Below are positions 40,909 to 49,921 of a stretch of 64,000 nt of DNA, one piece after another. A program made the translations under genes and the position numbers. The first letter of the stretch is position 1, and each line of letters opens with the position of its first letter. Source of the stretch: Clostridiaceae bacterium Marseille-Q4149 (GTDB taxonomy: Bacteria; Bacillota; Clostridia; Oscillospirales; Oscillospiraceae); the NCBI GenBank assembly GCA_018228685.1, contig CP073691.1, positions 744,001-808,000 of the forward strand, given 5' to 3'. Below the pieces are notes generated by a model. The model worked only from the letters and a program-made list of their open reading frames with translations, ran no database searches and had not been told where the DNA came from.

Positions 40909-42711
40909 ATGCGGAAATTCTTAGCGACTCTGCTGGCGCTGGTCATGACGCTGGCGCTGATGGTCCCGGCTTCCTGGGGCGAGAACAAGGAGACGTATCA
41001 GCTCCCTGACTCCCTGGAGGGCAAGACCGTCATCCTGCACACCAACGACGTTCACGGCGCCATCGACAAGTACGCCAAGGTGGCTGCTCTGCGGGACGAG
41101 TGCTACGACAAGGGCGCTCACCAGGTGATCCTGCTGGACGCCGGTGACTACAGCCAGGGCTCTCCCTACGTCAGCCTCAGCAAGGGCGCAACCGCCCTGG
41201 ACCTGATGGCCCTGGTGGGCTATGACGTCATCACCCTGGGCAACCACGAGTTTGACTATGGCTTCCCCCAGCTGATGGAGAACCTGAAAAAGCACCAGGG
41301 CGATTTCATGGTGGCCTGCAACAACCTGGTGGACGATGAGGGCGAGCTGATCTTCGCCCCCGGCGGCACCGCTCCCATCTATGCCGACGACACCTATGAG
41401 ACCGAGCTGTTCCGCATCGCCATTGTGGGCATGGCCACCCCCGAGACCCAGACCAAGGCCAACCCCGCCCTGATGAAGGGCCTGAGCTTCATCGGCGGCA
41501 AGGATCTGTACAAGGTCACCCAGGAGGATGTGGACATGGCCCGCAGCGAGGGGAATGCCGATATCGTCATCGCTCTGGGCCACCTGGGCGTGGATAAGTC
41601 CTCCGAGCCCAACTGCTCCTATAATGTGATGCAGAACGTCAAAGGCATCGACCTGTTCATCGACGGCCACTCCCACACGGTGATGACCGCCAGCAAGGAC
41701 AACAGCATGGTCCAGTCCACCGGCACGGGCCTTGCCTATGTGGGCGCCATCGTCATTGACAACGCCACCAAGAGCATCGAGAGCAACGGCCTCATCGACC
41801 TGTCCGCCTACACCAAGGAGGACGCCACCGTGAAGGCTGCCGCCGACAAGATCATCAGCGACATCAACGCCGAGTACGGCAAGGTTTTTGCCAGAACCGA
41901 CGTGGAGCTCAACGGCGACAAGGATCCCGGCAACCGCACCCAGGAGACCAACCTGGGCGACCTGATCACCGACTCCATGCTGTGGGCCATCCGCAAGGAC
42001 GCTGAGCTCACCGTGCCCGCCGAGAACGTGGTGGCCATCACCAACGGCGGCGGCATCCGGGCCTGGATCCACAAGGGCGACATCTCCAAGCTGGACGTGA
42101 ACACCGTGCTGCCCTTCGGCAACACCGTGGCCGTGGTGTACGTCACCGGCGCCGAGCTGCTGGAGGCCCTGGAGGCTTCTACCTTTGCTCTGCCCGACTC
42201 CCTGGGCGGCTTCCCCCAGATTGCCGGCATGAACATCTCCATTGACGCCACCAAGAAATACGATCCGCAGACCACTCCCTATCCCAGCGGCAGCGGTAAG
42301 GCCACCTACTATGGTCCCGCTTCCATCAACCGTGTCACCATCAACAGCGTCAACGGCAAGGCCTTTGACCCCAACAAGACCTATGCCGTGGTCACCAACA
42401 ACTTCTGCGCCGCCGGCGGCGACACCTACTATGCCTTCGCTGCCGCCTCCAGCCAGTTCGACACCGGTCTGCCTCTGGACGAGGTGCTGATGGACTACAT
42501 CACCACCGAGCTCAAGGGCGTGGTGGGCGAGCAGTATGCCCAGCCCCAGGGCCGCATCACCATCACCCTGCCTGCCGAGGAGCCCACTACTCCCACCAAG
42601 CCCGAAAGCCCCAAGACCGCCGATACCGGCGTGGTGGTGTACGGTCTGGTGGCCGTCATGGCAGCCGGCGCTGCCGTGGTGGTGACCTCCAAGAAGCGCA
42701 AGGCCATCTGA
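40909..42711 (+). CDS. Cell-surface 5'-nucleotidase/UDP-sugar hydrolase family protein
   Basis: A 600-residue exported protein. Signal peptide (1-24), calcineurin-like metallophosphoesterase domain (ILHTNDVHG; LDAGDYSQGS; LGNHEFDYG; DGHSHTVM), then the 5'-nucleotidase C-terminal domain (ETNLGDLITDS; ITNGGGIRAW; FGNTVAVVYVTG; NFCAAGGDTYYAF). It ends with a Pro/Thr linker, SPKTADTG, a hydrophobic helix and KKRK: a sortase-like anchor resembling the SPKTG motif of C. difficile with Ala replacing Gly. It probably releases nucleosides from nucleotides outside the cell. GGAGGAAAG precedes the ATG. Confidence 0.92.
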   Translation: MRKFLATLLALVMTLALMVPASWGENKETYQLPDSLEGKTVILHTNDVHGAIDKYAKVAALRDECYDKGAHQVILLDAGDYSQGSPYVSLSKGATALDLMALVGYDVITLGNHEFDYGFPQLMENLKKHQGDFMVACNNLVDDEGELIFAPGGTAPIYADDTYETELFRIAIVGMATPETQTKANPALMKGLSFIGGKDLYKVTQEDVDMARSEGNADIVIALGHLGVDKSSEPNCSYNVMQNVKGIDLFIDGHSHTVMTASKDNSMVQSTGTGLAYVGAIVIDNATKSIESNGLIDLSAYTKEDATVKAAADKIISDINAEYGKVFARTDVELNGDKDPGNRTQETNLGDLITDSMLWAIRKDAELTVPAENVVAITNGGGIRAWIHKGDISKLDVNTVLPFGNTVAVVYVTGAELLEALEASTFALPDSLGGFPQIAGMNISIDATKKYDPQTTPYPSGSGKATYYGPASINRVTINSVNGKAFDPNKTYAVVTNNFCAAGGDTYYAFAAASSQFDTGLPLDEVLMDYITTELKGVVGEQYAQPQGRITITLPAEEPTTPTKPESPKTADTGVVVYGLVAVMAAGAAVVVTSKKRKAI

Positions 42712-42744
42712 GCGATCTCCTTTCGCTGACACAGCATTTCCCCT

Positions 42745-42777
42745 GCCCCGGCGGACAAGCCCCGCCGGGGCTTTTTC
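42745..42777 (+). terminator. Terminator after the 5'-nucleotidase
   Basis: GCCCCGGCGG, loop ACAAGC-type, CCGCCGGGGC, then TTTTT. Confidence 0.85.
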
Positions 42778-42817
42778 TGTCATGGCGCTATTCTGCAACT
42801 AAAATTACGAAAACCGC

Positions 42818-42846
42818 TTTTCAAATCCGGCGAGATATGCTATGAT
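42818..42846 (+). promoter_or_regulatory. Predicted promoter of the molybdenum hydroxylase operon
   Basis: TTTTCA (42818-42823), 17-base spacer, TATGAT (42841-42846); TATAAT overlaps at 42845-42850 and offers an alternative -10. Confidence 0.5.
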
Positions 42847-42923
42847 ATAATGTAATAAAGAAGAATTACGAGGGCTTATGCCAGATATCGCGGCTTCTTA
42901 TTTTGCTGAGGAGGACACCATTC

Positions 42924-45218
42924 ATGGCTGAGGTTGGAAAACGGGAGGTCCGGGTGGACGCCTTTGACAAGGCCACCGGACGCACCAAATATTACGAGGA
43001 TCTGATGCCCCGGGACGCGCTGTATGTGCGCATCAAGCACTCCACCATTGCCCACGGCTTCGTGAAGTCTGTGGATAAGTCCGCTGCGGAGGCCATCCCC
43101 GGCGTGGTAAAGGTCCTGACCTGCTTCGACGTGCCGGAGCATCCCTTCCCCACCGCCGGTCACCCCTGGTCCATGGACCCGGGACACCAGGACGTGGCGG
43201 ACCGGCATCTTCTGAACCGGCACGTCCGCTACTACGGCGACGACGTGGCCGTGGTCATCGCGGAAAACGAGGTGGCCGCCATGCAGGGCGTCCGGGCTTT
43301 GCAGGTGGAGTATGAGGAGCTTCCCCTGGTGCTGGACGCCCAGGAGGCCATGAAGCCCGGTGCGCCCCAGCTCCACGAGGCCTTTCCCAACAACATCCTC
43401 AAGCACACCGACATGAAGAAGGGCGACTATCAGGCCGCCATCCGGGAGCCGGGCCTCATCAAGGTAGAGGGCTGGTACGACACCCCCACGGTGCAGCACT
43501 GCCACATTGAGAATCACGGGTGCTTCGCCTATGAGGAAAACGGCCGCATCACCGTGGTGGCCTCCACCCAGATTCCCCACATCATCCGCCGGGTGGTGGG
43601 CCAGGCCCTGGGCTGCCCCTGGAGCGATATCCGGGTGGTAAAGCCCTATATCGGCGGCGGCTTCGGCAACAAGCAGGACGCCCTGTATGAGCCCCTGTGC
43701 GCCTGGTGCTCCACCCAGGTCCAGGGCCGCTGCGTCCGCATCGACTGCTCCCGGGAGGAAACCTTCGTCTCCAACCGGGTGCGCCACGCCATCCGGTTCC
43801 ACATTGTGTCCTGGCTCCGGCCGGACGGCACCTTTGCCGCCCGAAAGGTGGAGCTGTTCTCCAACCAGGGGGCCTACGCCTCCCACGGACACAGCATCGT
43901 GGCCAAGGCCATGGGCTCCTTCCCCCAGCACTATCCCTGCGACAACATGGAGTGCGACGCCTGGACCGTGTTCACCAACCGGCCCGCCGCCGGCGCCATG
44001 CGGGGCTACGGTATGCCCCAGGCCTCCTTTGCCGATGAGTCCAACGTGGACGACTGCGCCAAGGCCGTGGGCATGGACCCCCTGGCCTTCCGGATGCAGA
44101 ACATCATGCCCCAGGGGTACGAGGACGGCTTCTCCCACAACGTGAACTATGACGATTCCTTCCGCCAGTGTCTGGAGGCAGGCAAGAAGTACATCGACTA
44201 TGACCGCAAGGTGGCGGAGTTCGCCAAGGACACCGGCCCCGTCCGCCGGGGCATCGGTGTGGCCACCTTCTGGTACAACACCGCCGTGTATCCCATCTCT
44301 CTGGAGACGTCCTCCAACCGGATGCAGCTGAACCTGGACGGCAGCGTCACCATGCAGTGCGGCGAGACGGAGATCGGCCAGGGTGCCGACACCGTCTATG
44401 CCCAGATGGCCGCTGATGTGGTGGGCCTGGGGGACTATCGCAGGGTCCACGTGGTGTCCTGCCAGGACACGGACATCACCCCCACGGGCCTGGGCGCCTA
44501 CGCCTCCCGGCAGACCTATGTGGCGGGCTTCTCCATCCGCCAGACGGGCCTGCTGCTGAAGGAGAAAATTCTGGACTACGCCGGAAAGCTCACCCGCCAG
44601 GCGGTGTACAACATGGACATCGTGGACGGCAGCATCGTCCGCACCACCGACGGCAAGGTGCTGATGAGCCTGTCGGAGCTGGCCATGCACGCCCAGTATA
44701 ACCCCAACGACTCCCAGCATATCACCGCCGAGAGCACCTATACCATCCGCAACAACGCCTATTCCTTCGGCTGCACCTTCGCCGAGGTGGAGGTGGACAT
44801 CCCCATGTGCAAGGTGACGCTGAAGGACATCATCAATGTCCACGACTGCGGCAAGCTGGTGAATCCGGCCCTGGCGGAGGCCCAGGTCCACGGCGGTATG
44901 TCCATGGCCATCGGCTACGGTCTGTCCGAGCAGCTGCTGTTCGACGAAAAGACCGGCCGTCCCCTGAACAACAACCTGCTGGACTATAAGCTCTCCACCA
45001 TCATGGACCACCCCCATCTGGAGGCGCAGTTCGTGGAAAATGCCGAGCCCACCAGCGCCTTCGGCACCAAGGCCCTGGGCGAGCCCCCGGCCTGCTCCGG
45101 CGCTCCCGCCATTCGCAACGCCATCTACAACGCCACCGGCGTGGCCATCGACCAGGATCCCATCACCCCCCACGTCCTTTTCCGGCGCTTCACGGAAGAG
45201 GGCCTGATCCGGGACTAA
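42924..45218 (+). CDS. Molybdenum hydroxylase large subunit (xanthine dehydrogenase family, XdhA-like)
   Basis: A 764-residue molybdopterin subunit. GIGGGFGNKQ-type motif (YIGGGFGNKQDALYEP), GAMRGYGMPQ, ETEIGQGADTVYAQMA and TKALGEPPACSGAP (with the catalytic Glu of GEPP) are the cofactor and active-site segments of the xanthine oxidase family. It oxidises purines or other N-heterocycles using Mo-MCD and passes electrons to the two following subunits. The exact substrate is not readable. The separate selD/yedE/yedF cluster in this window raises the likelihood of a labile-selenium Mo site. GAGGAGGACA precedes the ATG at 42924. Confidence 0.92.
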   Translation: MAEVGKREVRVDAFDKATGRTKYYEDLMPRDALYVRIKHSTIAHGFVKSVDKSAAEAIPGVVKVLTCFDVPEHPFPTAGHPWSMDPGHQDVADRHLLNRHVRYYGDDVAVVIAENEVAAMQGVRALQVEYEELPLVLDAQEAMKPGAPQLHEAFPNNILKHTDMKKGDYQAAIREPGLIKVEGWYDTPTVQHCHIENHGCFAYEENGRITVVASTQIPHIIRRVVGQALGCPWSDIRVVKPYIGGGFGNKQDALYEPLCAWCSTQVQGRCVRIDCSREETFVSNRVRHAIRFHIVSWLRPDGTFAARKVELFSNQGAYASHGHSIVAKAMGSFPQHYPCDNMECDAWTVFTNRPAAGAMRGYGMPQASFADESNVDDCAKAVGMDPLAFRMQNIMPQGYEDGFSHNVNYDDSFRQCLEAGKKYIDYDRKVAEFAKDTGPVRRGIGVATFWYNTAVYPISLETSSNRMQLNLDGSVTMQCGETEIGQGADTVYAQMAADVVGLGDYRRVHVVSCQDTDITPTGLGAYASRQTYVAGFSIRQTGLLLKEKILDYAGKLTRQAVYNMDIVDGSIVRTTDGKVLMSLSELAMHAQYNPNDSQHITAESTYTIRNNAYSFGCTFAEVEVDIPMCKVTLKDIINVHDCGKLVNPALAEAQVHGGMSMAIGYGLSEQLLFDEKTGRPLNNNLLDYKLSTIMDHPHLEAQFVENAEPTSAFGTKALGEPPACSGAPAIRNAIYNATGVAIDQDPITPHVLFRRFTEEGLIRD

Positions 45219-45233
45219 GGAGGAAATACCGCT

Positions 45234-46121
45234 ATGTATGATATGTCAGCGCTCTACCAGGCCCAAAGCGTCCAGGACGCCATCCGCCTGCGGCTGGAGC
45301 ATCCCGAGGCCCAGATCATCGCCGGAGGCACCGACGTGCTGGTGCAGATGCGGGAGGGCAAGCGGGCCGGAAAGGCCCTCATCAGCATCCAGGGATGCCG
45401 GGAAATGCGGGGCGTGTCCCTGGACGAGGAGGAGAACCTCCGCATCGGCAGTCTCACTACCTTCAGCCACATCACCGCCGATCCTCTGATCCAGCGGTAT
45501 ATCAACGTCCTGGGCGAGGCCGTGGACATGGTGGGCGGCCCCCAGATCCGCAACGCCGGAACCATCGGCGGCAACACCTGCAACGGCGTCACCTCCGCCG
45601 ACTCCGCCTCCACCCTCCACGCCTGGGAGGCCATCATCGAGATCACCGGCAAAAACGGCGTCCGCCGGGTGCCCATCAAGGATTTCTACATCAAGGCCGG
45701 CACCGTGGACCTGCGGATCGAGGACGGCGAGATCCAGACCGCCATTCTCATCCCCAAGGCGTCCTATGACCGGACCTTCGGTCACTATATCAAGTATGCC
45801 ATGCGCAACGCCATGGACATCGCCACCCTGGGCACCTCCGTCAACGCCCGGCTGAGCCCGGACAAAAAGACCTTTGAGCGGGTGCGCATCGCCTTCGGCG
45901 TGGCGGGCCCCGTGCCTCTGCGGGCGCTGAACGCCGAGGCTTTCATCAACGGCAGGGAAGTCACCCTGGAGAACATTCAGCAGTTCGGCCGCACGGTGCT
46001 GGAGGACATCCGCCCCCGGGATTCCTGGCGGGCCAGCAAGGCTTTCCGGTCCCACATCGCCGTGGAAAGCGCCAAGCGCTGCCTGATGGAGTCCGTGAAG
46101 CTGGCGGGAGGTGAGCTGTAA
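45234..46121 (+). CDS. Molybdenum hydroxylase FAD-binding subunit (XdhB-like)
   Basis: A 295-residue subunit with the FAD-binding patterns IIAGGTDVLVQMREG and QIRNAGTIGGNTCNGVTSAD, and the C-terminal CO_deh_flav_C domain (HYIKYAMRNAMDIA; SWRASKAFRSHI). It takes electrons from the FeS subunit and reduces NAD or another acceptor. It lies 15 bases after the large subunit (GGAGGAAATACC upstream) and its TAA overlaps the next ATG by one base (TAATG). Confidence 0.95.
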   Translation: MYDMSALYQAQSVQDAIRLRLEHPEAQIIAGGTDVLVQMREGKRAGKALISIQGCREMRGVSLDEEENLRIGSLTTFSHITADPLIQRYINVLGEAVDMVGGPQIRNAGTIGGNTCNGVTSADSASTLHAWEAIIEITGKNGVRRVPIKDFYIKAGTVDLRIEDGEIQTAILIPKASYDRTFGHYIKYAMRNAMDIATLGTSVNARLSPDKKTFERVRIAFGVAGPVPLRALNAEAFINGREVTLENIQQFGRTVLEDIRPRDSWRASKAFRSHIAVESAKRCLMESVKLAGGEL

Positions 46122-46633
46122 TGGCAAAGAATCAGTATCAGCTGGTGACGTTCTTCCTCAACGGCAAGGAAGTGGAAAAAATGGTGGACGTTCGGGCATC
46201 TCTGACGGATATGCTCCGCAACGACTTCTCCATGACCTCCGTGAAGAAGGGCTGCGAGGTAGGCGAATGCGGCGCCTGCAACGTCCTCATCGACGGCGAG
46301 TGCTACAACTCCTGCCTGTACCTGGCCGTGTGGGCCGAGGGCAAGCACATCACCACCCTGGAGGGGCTTATGGGCCCCAACGGTGAGCTGTCCGACATCC
46401 AGCAGGCCTTCATGGAGGAGACGGCCATTCAGTGCGGCTTCTGCACCCCGGGCTTTATCATGACGGCGGTGGAGATCCTGGACCGGGGCGTGTACTACAC
46501 CGACGACCAGCTGCGCAAGCTGCTGTCCGGCCATCTGTGCCGCTGCACCGGGTATGAGAACATCTTCAAGGCCGTGAAAAAGACCATGCTGCGCCGTCTG
46601 GGCCGCCTGGACGACCCGTATCTGAATACCTGA
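46121..46633 (+). CDS. Molybdenum hydroxylase 2Fe-2S subunit (XdhC-like)
   Basis: A 170-residue subunit with two [2Fe-2S] clusters. The plant-type ferredoxin motif is CEVGECGACNVL...CYNSC; the second cluster is QCGFCTPG and HLCRCTGYENI. All eight Cys are present. It relays electrons from the Mo site to FAD. The third gene of the operon, followed by a clear terminator. The operon order Mo-FAD-FeS is normal for clostridial purine hydroxylases. Confidence 0.95.
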   Translation: MAKNQYQLVTFFLNGKEVEKMVDVRASLTDMLRNDFSMTSVKKGCEVGECGACNVLIDGECYNSCLYLAVWAEGKHITTLEGLMGPNGELSDIQQAFMEETAIQCGFCTPGFIMTAVEILDRGVYYTDDQLRKLLSGHLCRCTGYENIFKAVKKTMLRRLGRLDDPYLNT

Positions 46634-46638
46634 CCCCC

Positions 46639-46678
46639 AAAAATCCCCTTATGCCCCCGCATAAGGGGATTTTTTTTG
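46639..46678 (+). terminator. Terminator of the molybdenum hydroxylase operon
   Basis: AAAAATCCCCTTATGC, loop, GCATAAGGGGATTTTTTTT; strong stem and T tract. Confidence 0.9.
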
Positions 46679-46736
46679 AAATTTTCTGTCAGATTCCGCT
46701 GCACCGCGCGTCTAATAAACAGAAAGGAGGGAGGAC

Positions 46737-47225
46737 ATGGCCCAGGATATGGAGTAGCTGTACCGCCGCCACTATCAGACGGTGTACCGCTACGCTCTGC
46801 GGCTCACCGGCAGCGAACACGCCGCCGAGGAGCTGGCGGCGGAGACCTTTTACCGGGCCATGGTGGCCCTGCCGGATTTCCGGGGCGAGTGCGCCGCCTC
46901 CACCTGGCTGTGCCAGATCGCCCGGAACACCTGGACCTCCCTGCGGCGGAAGGAGGGCCGGTGCCAGCCCCTGGACGACACCGCCGCCCTGCCGGACAGC
47001 CGGGACTTTGCCGCCGCCTTTGAGGACAAGGACCTGGCCCTGCGCATCCACCGGCTGCTGCACCGGCTGCCGGAGCCGTACCGGGAGGTATTTCTGCTGC
47101 GGGTGCTGGGGGAGCTGTCCTTCCGCGACATCGGCAGCCTGTTTGAAAAGGGTGAAAATTGGGCCTGCGTCACCTATCACCGGGCCCGGAAGAAAATCAT
47201 GGAGCAAATGGAGGGAACGCCATGA
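46737..47225 (+). pseudogene. ECF-type sigma factor gene with in-frame amber codon
   Basis: AAAGGAGGGAGG precedes ATG at 46737, but the frame reads MAQDME, then TAG at 46755-46757, then continues LYRRHYQTVYRYALRLTG with the full sigma-70 region 2 (ALRLTGSEHAAEELAAETFYRAM region) and region 4 (LPEPYREVFLLRVLGELSFRDI). The codons after the TAG are normal for the family, so a single base change (CAG or GAG to TAG) probably interrupts it. A GTG at 46782 could restart but has no ribosome site and would lose helix 1. The intact downstream anti-sigma overlaps its stop. Confidence 0.7.
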
Positions 47226-48010
47226 AAACCATCGACTGTGCCTTGGCCCAGGATCTGATGCCCCTGTACACCGAGGGGATGCTGAGCCCGGAATCCCGGG
47301 AGGCTCTGGAGGAGCACCTGGCCGGGTGCGAAGCCTGCCGCCGGACGGCGGACGAAATGTGCCACCCCCTGCTGGAGCCGCAGTTTCAGGAGGAGGCCCG
47401 GCTGCTGCGCCGTCTGCGGCGGCGGCGGAAGGCCCTGTGGGCGGCGGTGATCGTCCTGGCGGCGCTGCTGGTGCTGTCCGGCATTCTGTGGTACGCCGAA
47501 GCCCGGTACACCGCCCAGGCCCTGACGCCCCGCCTGACCAGGCTGAGCATTCCCGGCCAGGCCGTCCAGGAGAGCTATACGGCTGAGGACGGCAGCGTAG
47601 TCATCCAGAAGGTCCCCAACCAGAAATATCTTTACTACTTTCTCCTGCGTTCCAGCAGCAAGGACATCCCCCTGAAGCTGACGGAGGGAAAGGTCTACGG
47701 GTTCTATGACGGGCAGCTTTATCAGCTGAACGCCCAATTCTACATCCACGACACCTCCAAGGGCGTCCTGCCCCTGGGGTATGAGTCCGGCGTGGAGTTC
47801 AGCGATCAGGTGGTAAACGGCTGGCTGAACCCGCTGCCCGCTCAGGGGCAGCAGCTGGAGCTGGTGATGGTGCTGGACGAGTACCCGGACTATCTGGATC
47901 AGCCCGATCAATTCCTGCTGGAGCTGACGTATCAGCCCGCGGGCTTCGCGGCGTCGCTGCTGCCAGACGGCGACACCGCCCCACGGACGGTGCGGCTGTG
48001 GAGCGAATGA
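47222..48010 (+). CDS. Anti-sigma factor-like zinc-finger membrane protein
   Basis: A 262-residue protein. The N-terminal putative zinc-finger (zf-HC2) motif is LEEHLAGCEACRRTADEM with an upstream Cys (TIDCALAQDLMPLYTEGM); one membrane helix lies at about residues 78-98, followed by an extracellular domain of about 160 residues with no recognised fold. The layout is that of ECF anti-sigma factors that hold the sigma factor at the membrane until a signal arrives. It overlaps the sigma gene (ATGA), which is broken by an amber codon. GGAGGG precedes the ATG. Confidence 0.85.
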   Translation: MKTIDCALAQDLMPLYTEGMLSPESREALEEHLAGCEACRRTADEMCHPLLEPQFQEEARLLRRLRRRRKALWAAVIVLAALLVLSGILWYAEARYTAQALTPRLTRLSIPGQAVQESYTAEDGSVVIQKVPNQKYLYYFLLRSSSKDIPLKLTEGKVYGFYDGQLYQLNAQFYIHDTSKGVLPLGYESGVEFSDQVVNGWLNPLPAQGQQLELVMVLDEYPDYLDQPDQFLLELTYQPAGFAASLLPDGDTAPRTVRLWSE

Positions 48011-48013
48011 AAT

Positions 48014-48063
48014 AGACAAAGCCCCGGGCGGCCATATCTGCCTTCCGCCGTCCGGGGCTCTGT
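48014..48063 (+). terminator. Terminator-like hairpin after the anti-sigma gene
   Basis: AAAGCCCCGG with CCGGGGCTCTG and an inner CGG/CCG extension; long stem-loop but no T run, so termination strength is uncertain. Confidence 0.5.
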
Positions 48064-48097
48064 CATGCCCAAAATGGCATTTTCCCGCCCTGCCGTA

Positions 48098-48126
48098 TTG
48101 ACAATCCCGGCGGATTTTGCTATACT
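48098..48126 (+). promoter_or_regulatory. Promoter of the phosphoesterase-ABC importer unit
   Basis: TTGACA (48098-48103), 17-base spacer, TATACT (48121-48126); near consensus. A long leader of about 75 bases follows before the first ATG. Confidence 0.85.
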
Positions 48127-48205
48127 GAATAAAAATCCGTCTGGTTATCTAAATTTTTTTGAGATTCGTTATTCTATTTTGAAAATATCGCTATGGGAGG
48201 ACGCC

Positions 48206-48841
48206 ATGATCTTCTATACCGCCGACCTGCATTTTCACTATGAACCCTTTCTGCCCTCCCGGCCCTTCGACACCGTGGAGGACATGGACCGCCAGCTCAT
48301 CCACCGGTGGAACGAGGCCGTTTCGGAGGAGGACACCGTGTATGTGGTGGGGGACGTGGGCTATAACCGGGGCCTGGTGCCCGGGGACGCCCTGTCCCGG
48401 CTCCGGGGCCATAAGCACCTGATCCGGGGCAACCACGACACCGGCTTTGAAAACGCCGGGGAGCTGTACCGCTATTTTGAAACCGTCACCGACTTCAACG
48501 AGATCGACGACGGCGACACGCACATTATCCTCTGCCACTATCCCATTCTGTACCGCAAGCGGGGCTATATGGTCCACGACCACCTGCACCAGACCCGTGG
48601 CCCGGAATACGACATCCTGCGCCAGATGCCCCGGGTGCTCAACGCCGGGGTGGACGTGAATTTCTACCGCCCCGTGACCCTTCCCCAGCTCATCGAAAAC
48701 AACCGCGCCTTTTACAGCGGGGAGAATGATGCCCTGATCCCCCCTCCCCCGCCGCCCCAGCGGCGGGTCGGTGACGGCTGGCTGCCGGGCCAGCCGGATT
48801 TCCGACCCCTTCCGTCCCGGCCTGATTCTGATAAGGAGTGA
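48206..48841 (+). CDS. Metallophosphoesterase family protein
   Basis: A 211-residue calcineurin-like phosphoesterase with TADLHFHYEPF, VVGDVGYN, LIRGNHDTGF and ILCHYPI, the four metal-ligand motifs, in the arrangement of small bacterial and phage-like phosphoesterases that resemble RNA 2',3'-cyclic phosphodiesterases. The last 35 residues are Pro/Arg-rich (IPPPPPPQRRVGDGW) and outside the fold. The substrate is unknown. GGGAGGACGCC precedes the ATG. The ABC importer begins three bases after its stop. Confidence 0.88.
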   Translation: MIFYTADLHFHYEPFLPSRPFDTVEDMDRQLIHRWNEAVSEEDTVYVVGDVGYNRGLVPGDALSRLRGHKHLIRGNHDTGFENAGELYRYFETVTDFNEIDDGDTHIILCHYPILYRKRGYMVHDHLHQTRGPEYDILRQMPRVLNAGVDVNFYRPVTLPQLIENNRAFYSGENDALIPPPPPPQRRVGDGWLPGQPDFRPLPSRPDSDKE

Positions 48842-48844
48842 CCT

Positions 48845-49921
48845 ATGAAACAGCGTATTCTCGCCCTATTCCTGGCCCTGTGCCTGTGTCTGCCCCTGGC
48901 CGCCTGCGGCAAAAAGCAGGGCTATGACCCCCTGGAGGGGGTGGAGACCCGGGTCATCACCGACTCCGCCGGACGGCAGGTGGAGATACCCGCCGATATC
49001 CAGCGGGTGGCACCCAGCGGCTCCACGGCCCAGATGATCCTGATGCCCATTGCCTATGACCTGCTGGCGGGGCTTTCCAGCAGTCCCAGCACGGCCCAGA
49101 TGCCCTATTTCCCGGAGGAGGTCCGCTATCTGCCCACCTTCGGCCAGTTTTACGGCAGCAAGGCCAACCTGAATATGGAGTTCCTCATCGACGCCCGGCC
49201 CCAGATCATCATCGACCTGGGCGACGCCAAGGACACCATCGCCGACGATATGGACCGCATCCAGAAGCAGACCGGCATCCCCACGGTGTTCATCGAGGCG
49301 GACCTGGACGATATGGCCGCCGCCTACCGGACCCTGGGGGATATCCTGAACCGGGCCGGCATGGCGGAGCCTCTGGCCCAATTCATTGAGAAAAGCGTGA
49401 CCATGGCCCAGGAGAATTCTGCAAAAATTTCGGAGAGCCAGCGGCTTTCCGTGCTGTTCGGCACCGGGTCCACGGGCCTTGCCTGCAACGCCGCCGGGTC
49501 CGTCCAGGCGGACGTCATCGACCTGGTGGGGGCCGTCAACGCCATCATCCCGGAGGAGGTCAGCAACCGGGGCGGCGGCACCACCGTCAGTCTGGAGGAG
49601 GTATACGCCGTGGAGCCGGACGTGATTCTGCTGTCCACCGGCGGCCCCTACGACACCCTGACCCAGGGGGAATGGGCGGGCCTCACCGCCGTTCAGAACG
49701 GGCGGTATTACGAGATTCCCGGCCTGCCCTATGACTGGATGAGCTCCCCGCCGTCGGTGAACCGGGTGCTGGGCATCTGGTGGCTGGGGAACCTGCTGTA
49801 TCCGGAGCTGTACGACTATGACATGGTGCAGGTGGCCCAGGAGTATTACCGGCTGTTCTGGCACTATGACCTGACGGCGGAGGAGGCCGAGCGTATGCTC
49901 AGCCGCTCCACCCTGAAATGA
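48845..49921 (+). CDS. ABC transporter substrate-binding lipoprotein (FecB/BtuF/MolA type)
   Basis: A 358-residue lipoprotein (LPLAAC, Cys21) of the helical-backbone metal-chelate receptor family: VITDSAGRQVEIPADIQRVA at the start, IDARPQIIIDLGD and VYAVEPDVILLSTGG later, and PYDWMSSPPSVNRVLGIWWL at the end. Members bind ferric siderophores, haem, cobalamin or, for MolA-like ones, molybdate/tungstate. The P.DW...PPS.NR.LG segment occurs in receptors not tied to siderophores. A nearby Mo enzyme makes molybdate possible, but this is inference. AAGGAGTGACCT precedes the ATG. Confidence 0.85.
   Translation: MKQRILALFLALCLCLPLAACGKKQGYDPLEGVETRVITDSAGRQVEIPADIQRVAPSGSTAQMILMPIAYDLLAGLSSSPSTAQMPYFPEEVRYLPTFGQFYGSKANLNMEFLIDARPQIIIDLGDAKDTIADDMDRIQKQTGIPTVFIEADLDDMAAAYRTLGDILNRAGMAEPLAQFIEKSVTMAQENSAKISESQRLSVLFGTGSTGLACNAAGSVQADVIDLVGAVNAIIPEEVSNRGGGTTVSLEEVYAVEPDVILLSTGGPYDTLTQGEWAGLTAVQNGRYYEIPGLPYDWMSSPPSVNRVLGIWWLGNLLYPELYDYDMVQVAQEYYRLFWHYDLTAEEAERMLSRSTLK

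Noticed and set aside
46755..46757. Pyrrolysine or programmed amber read-through in the sigma factor
   Set aside because: Nothing in the window suggests a Pyl system, and TAG occurs only six codons from the start; a nonsense mutation is simpler.
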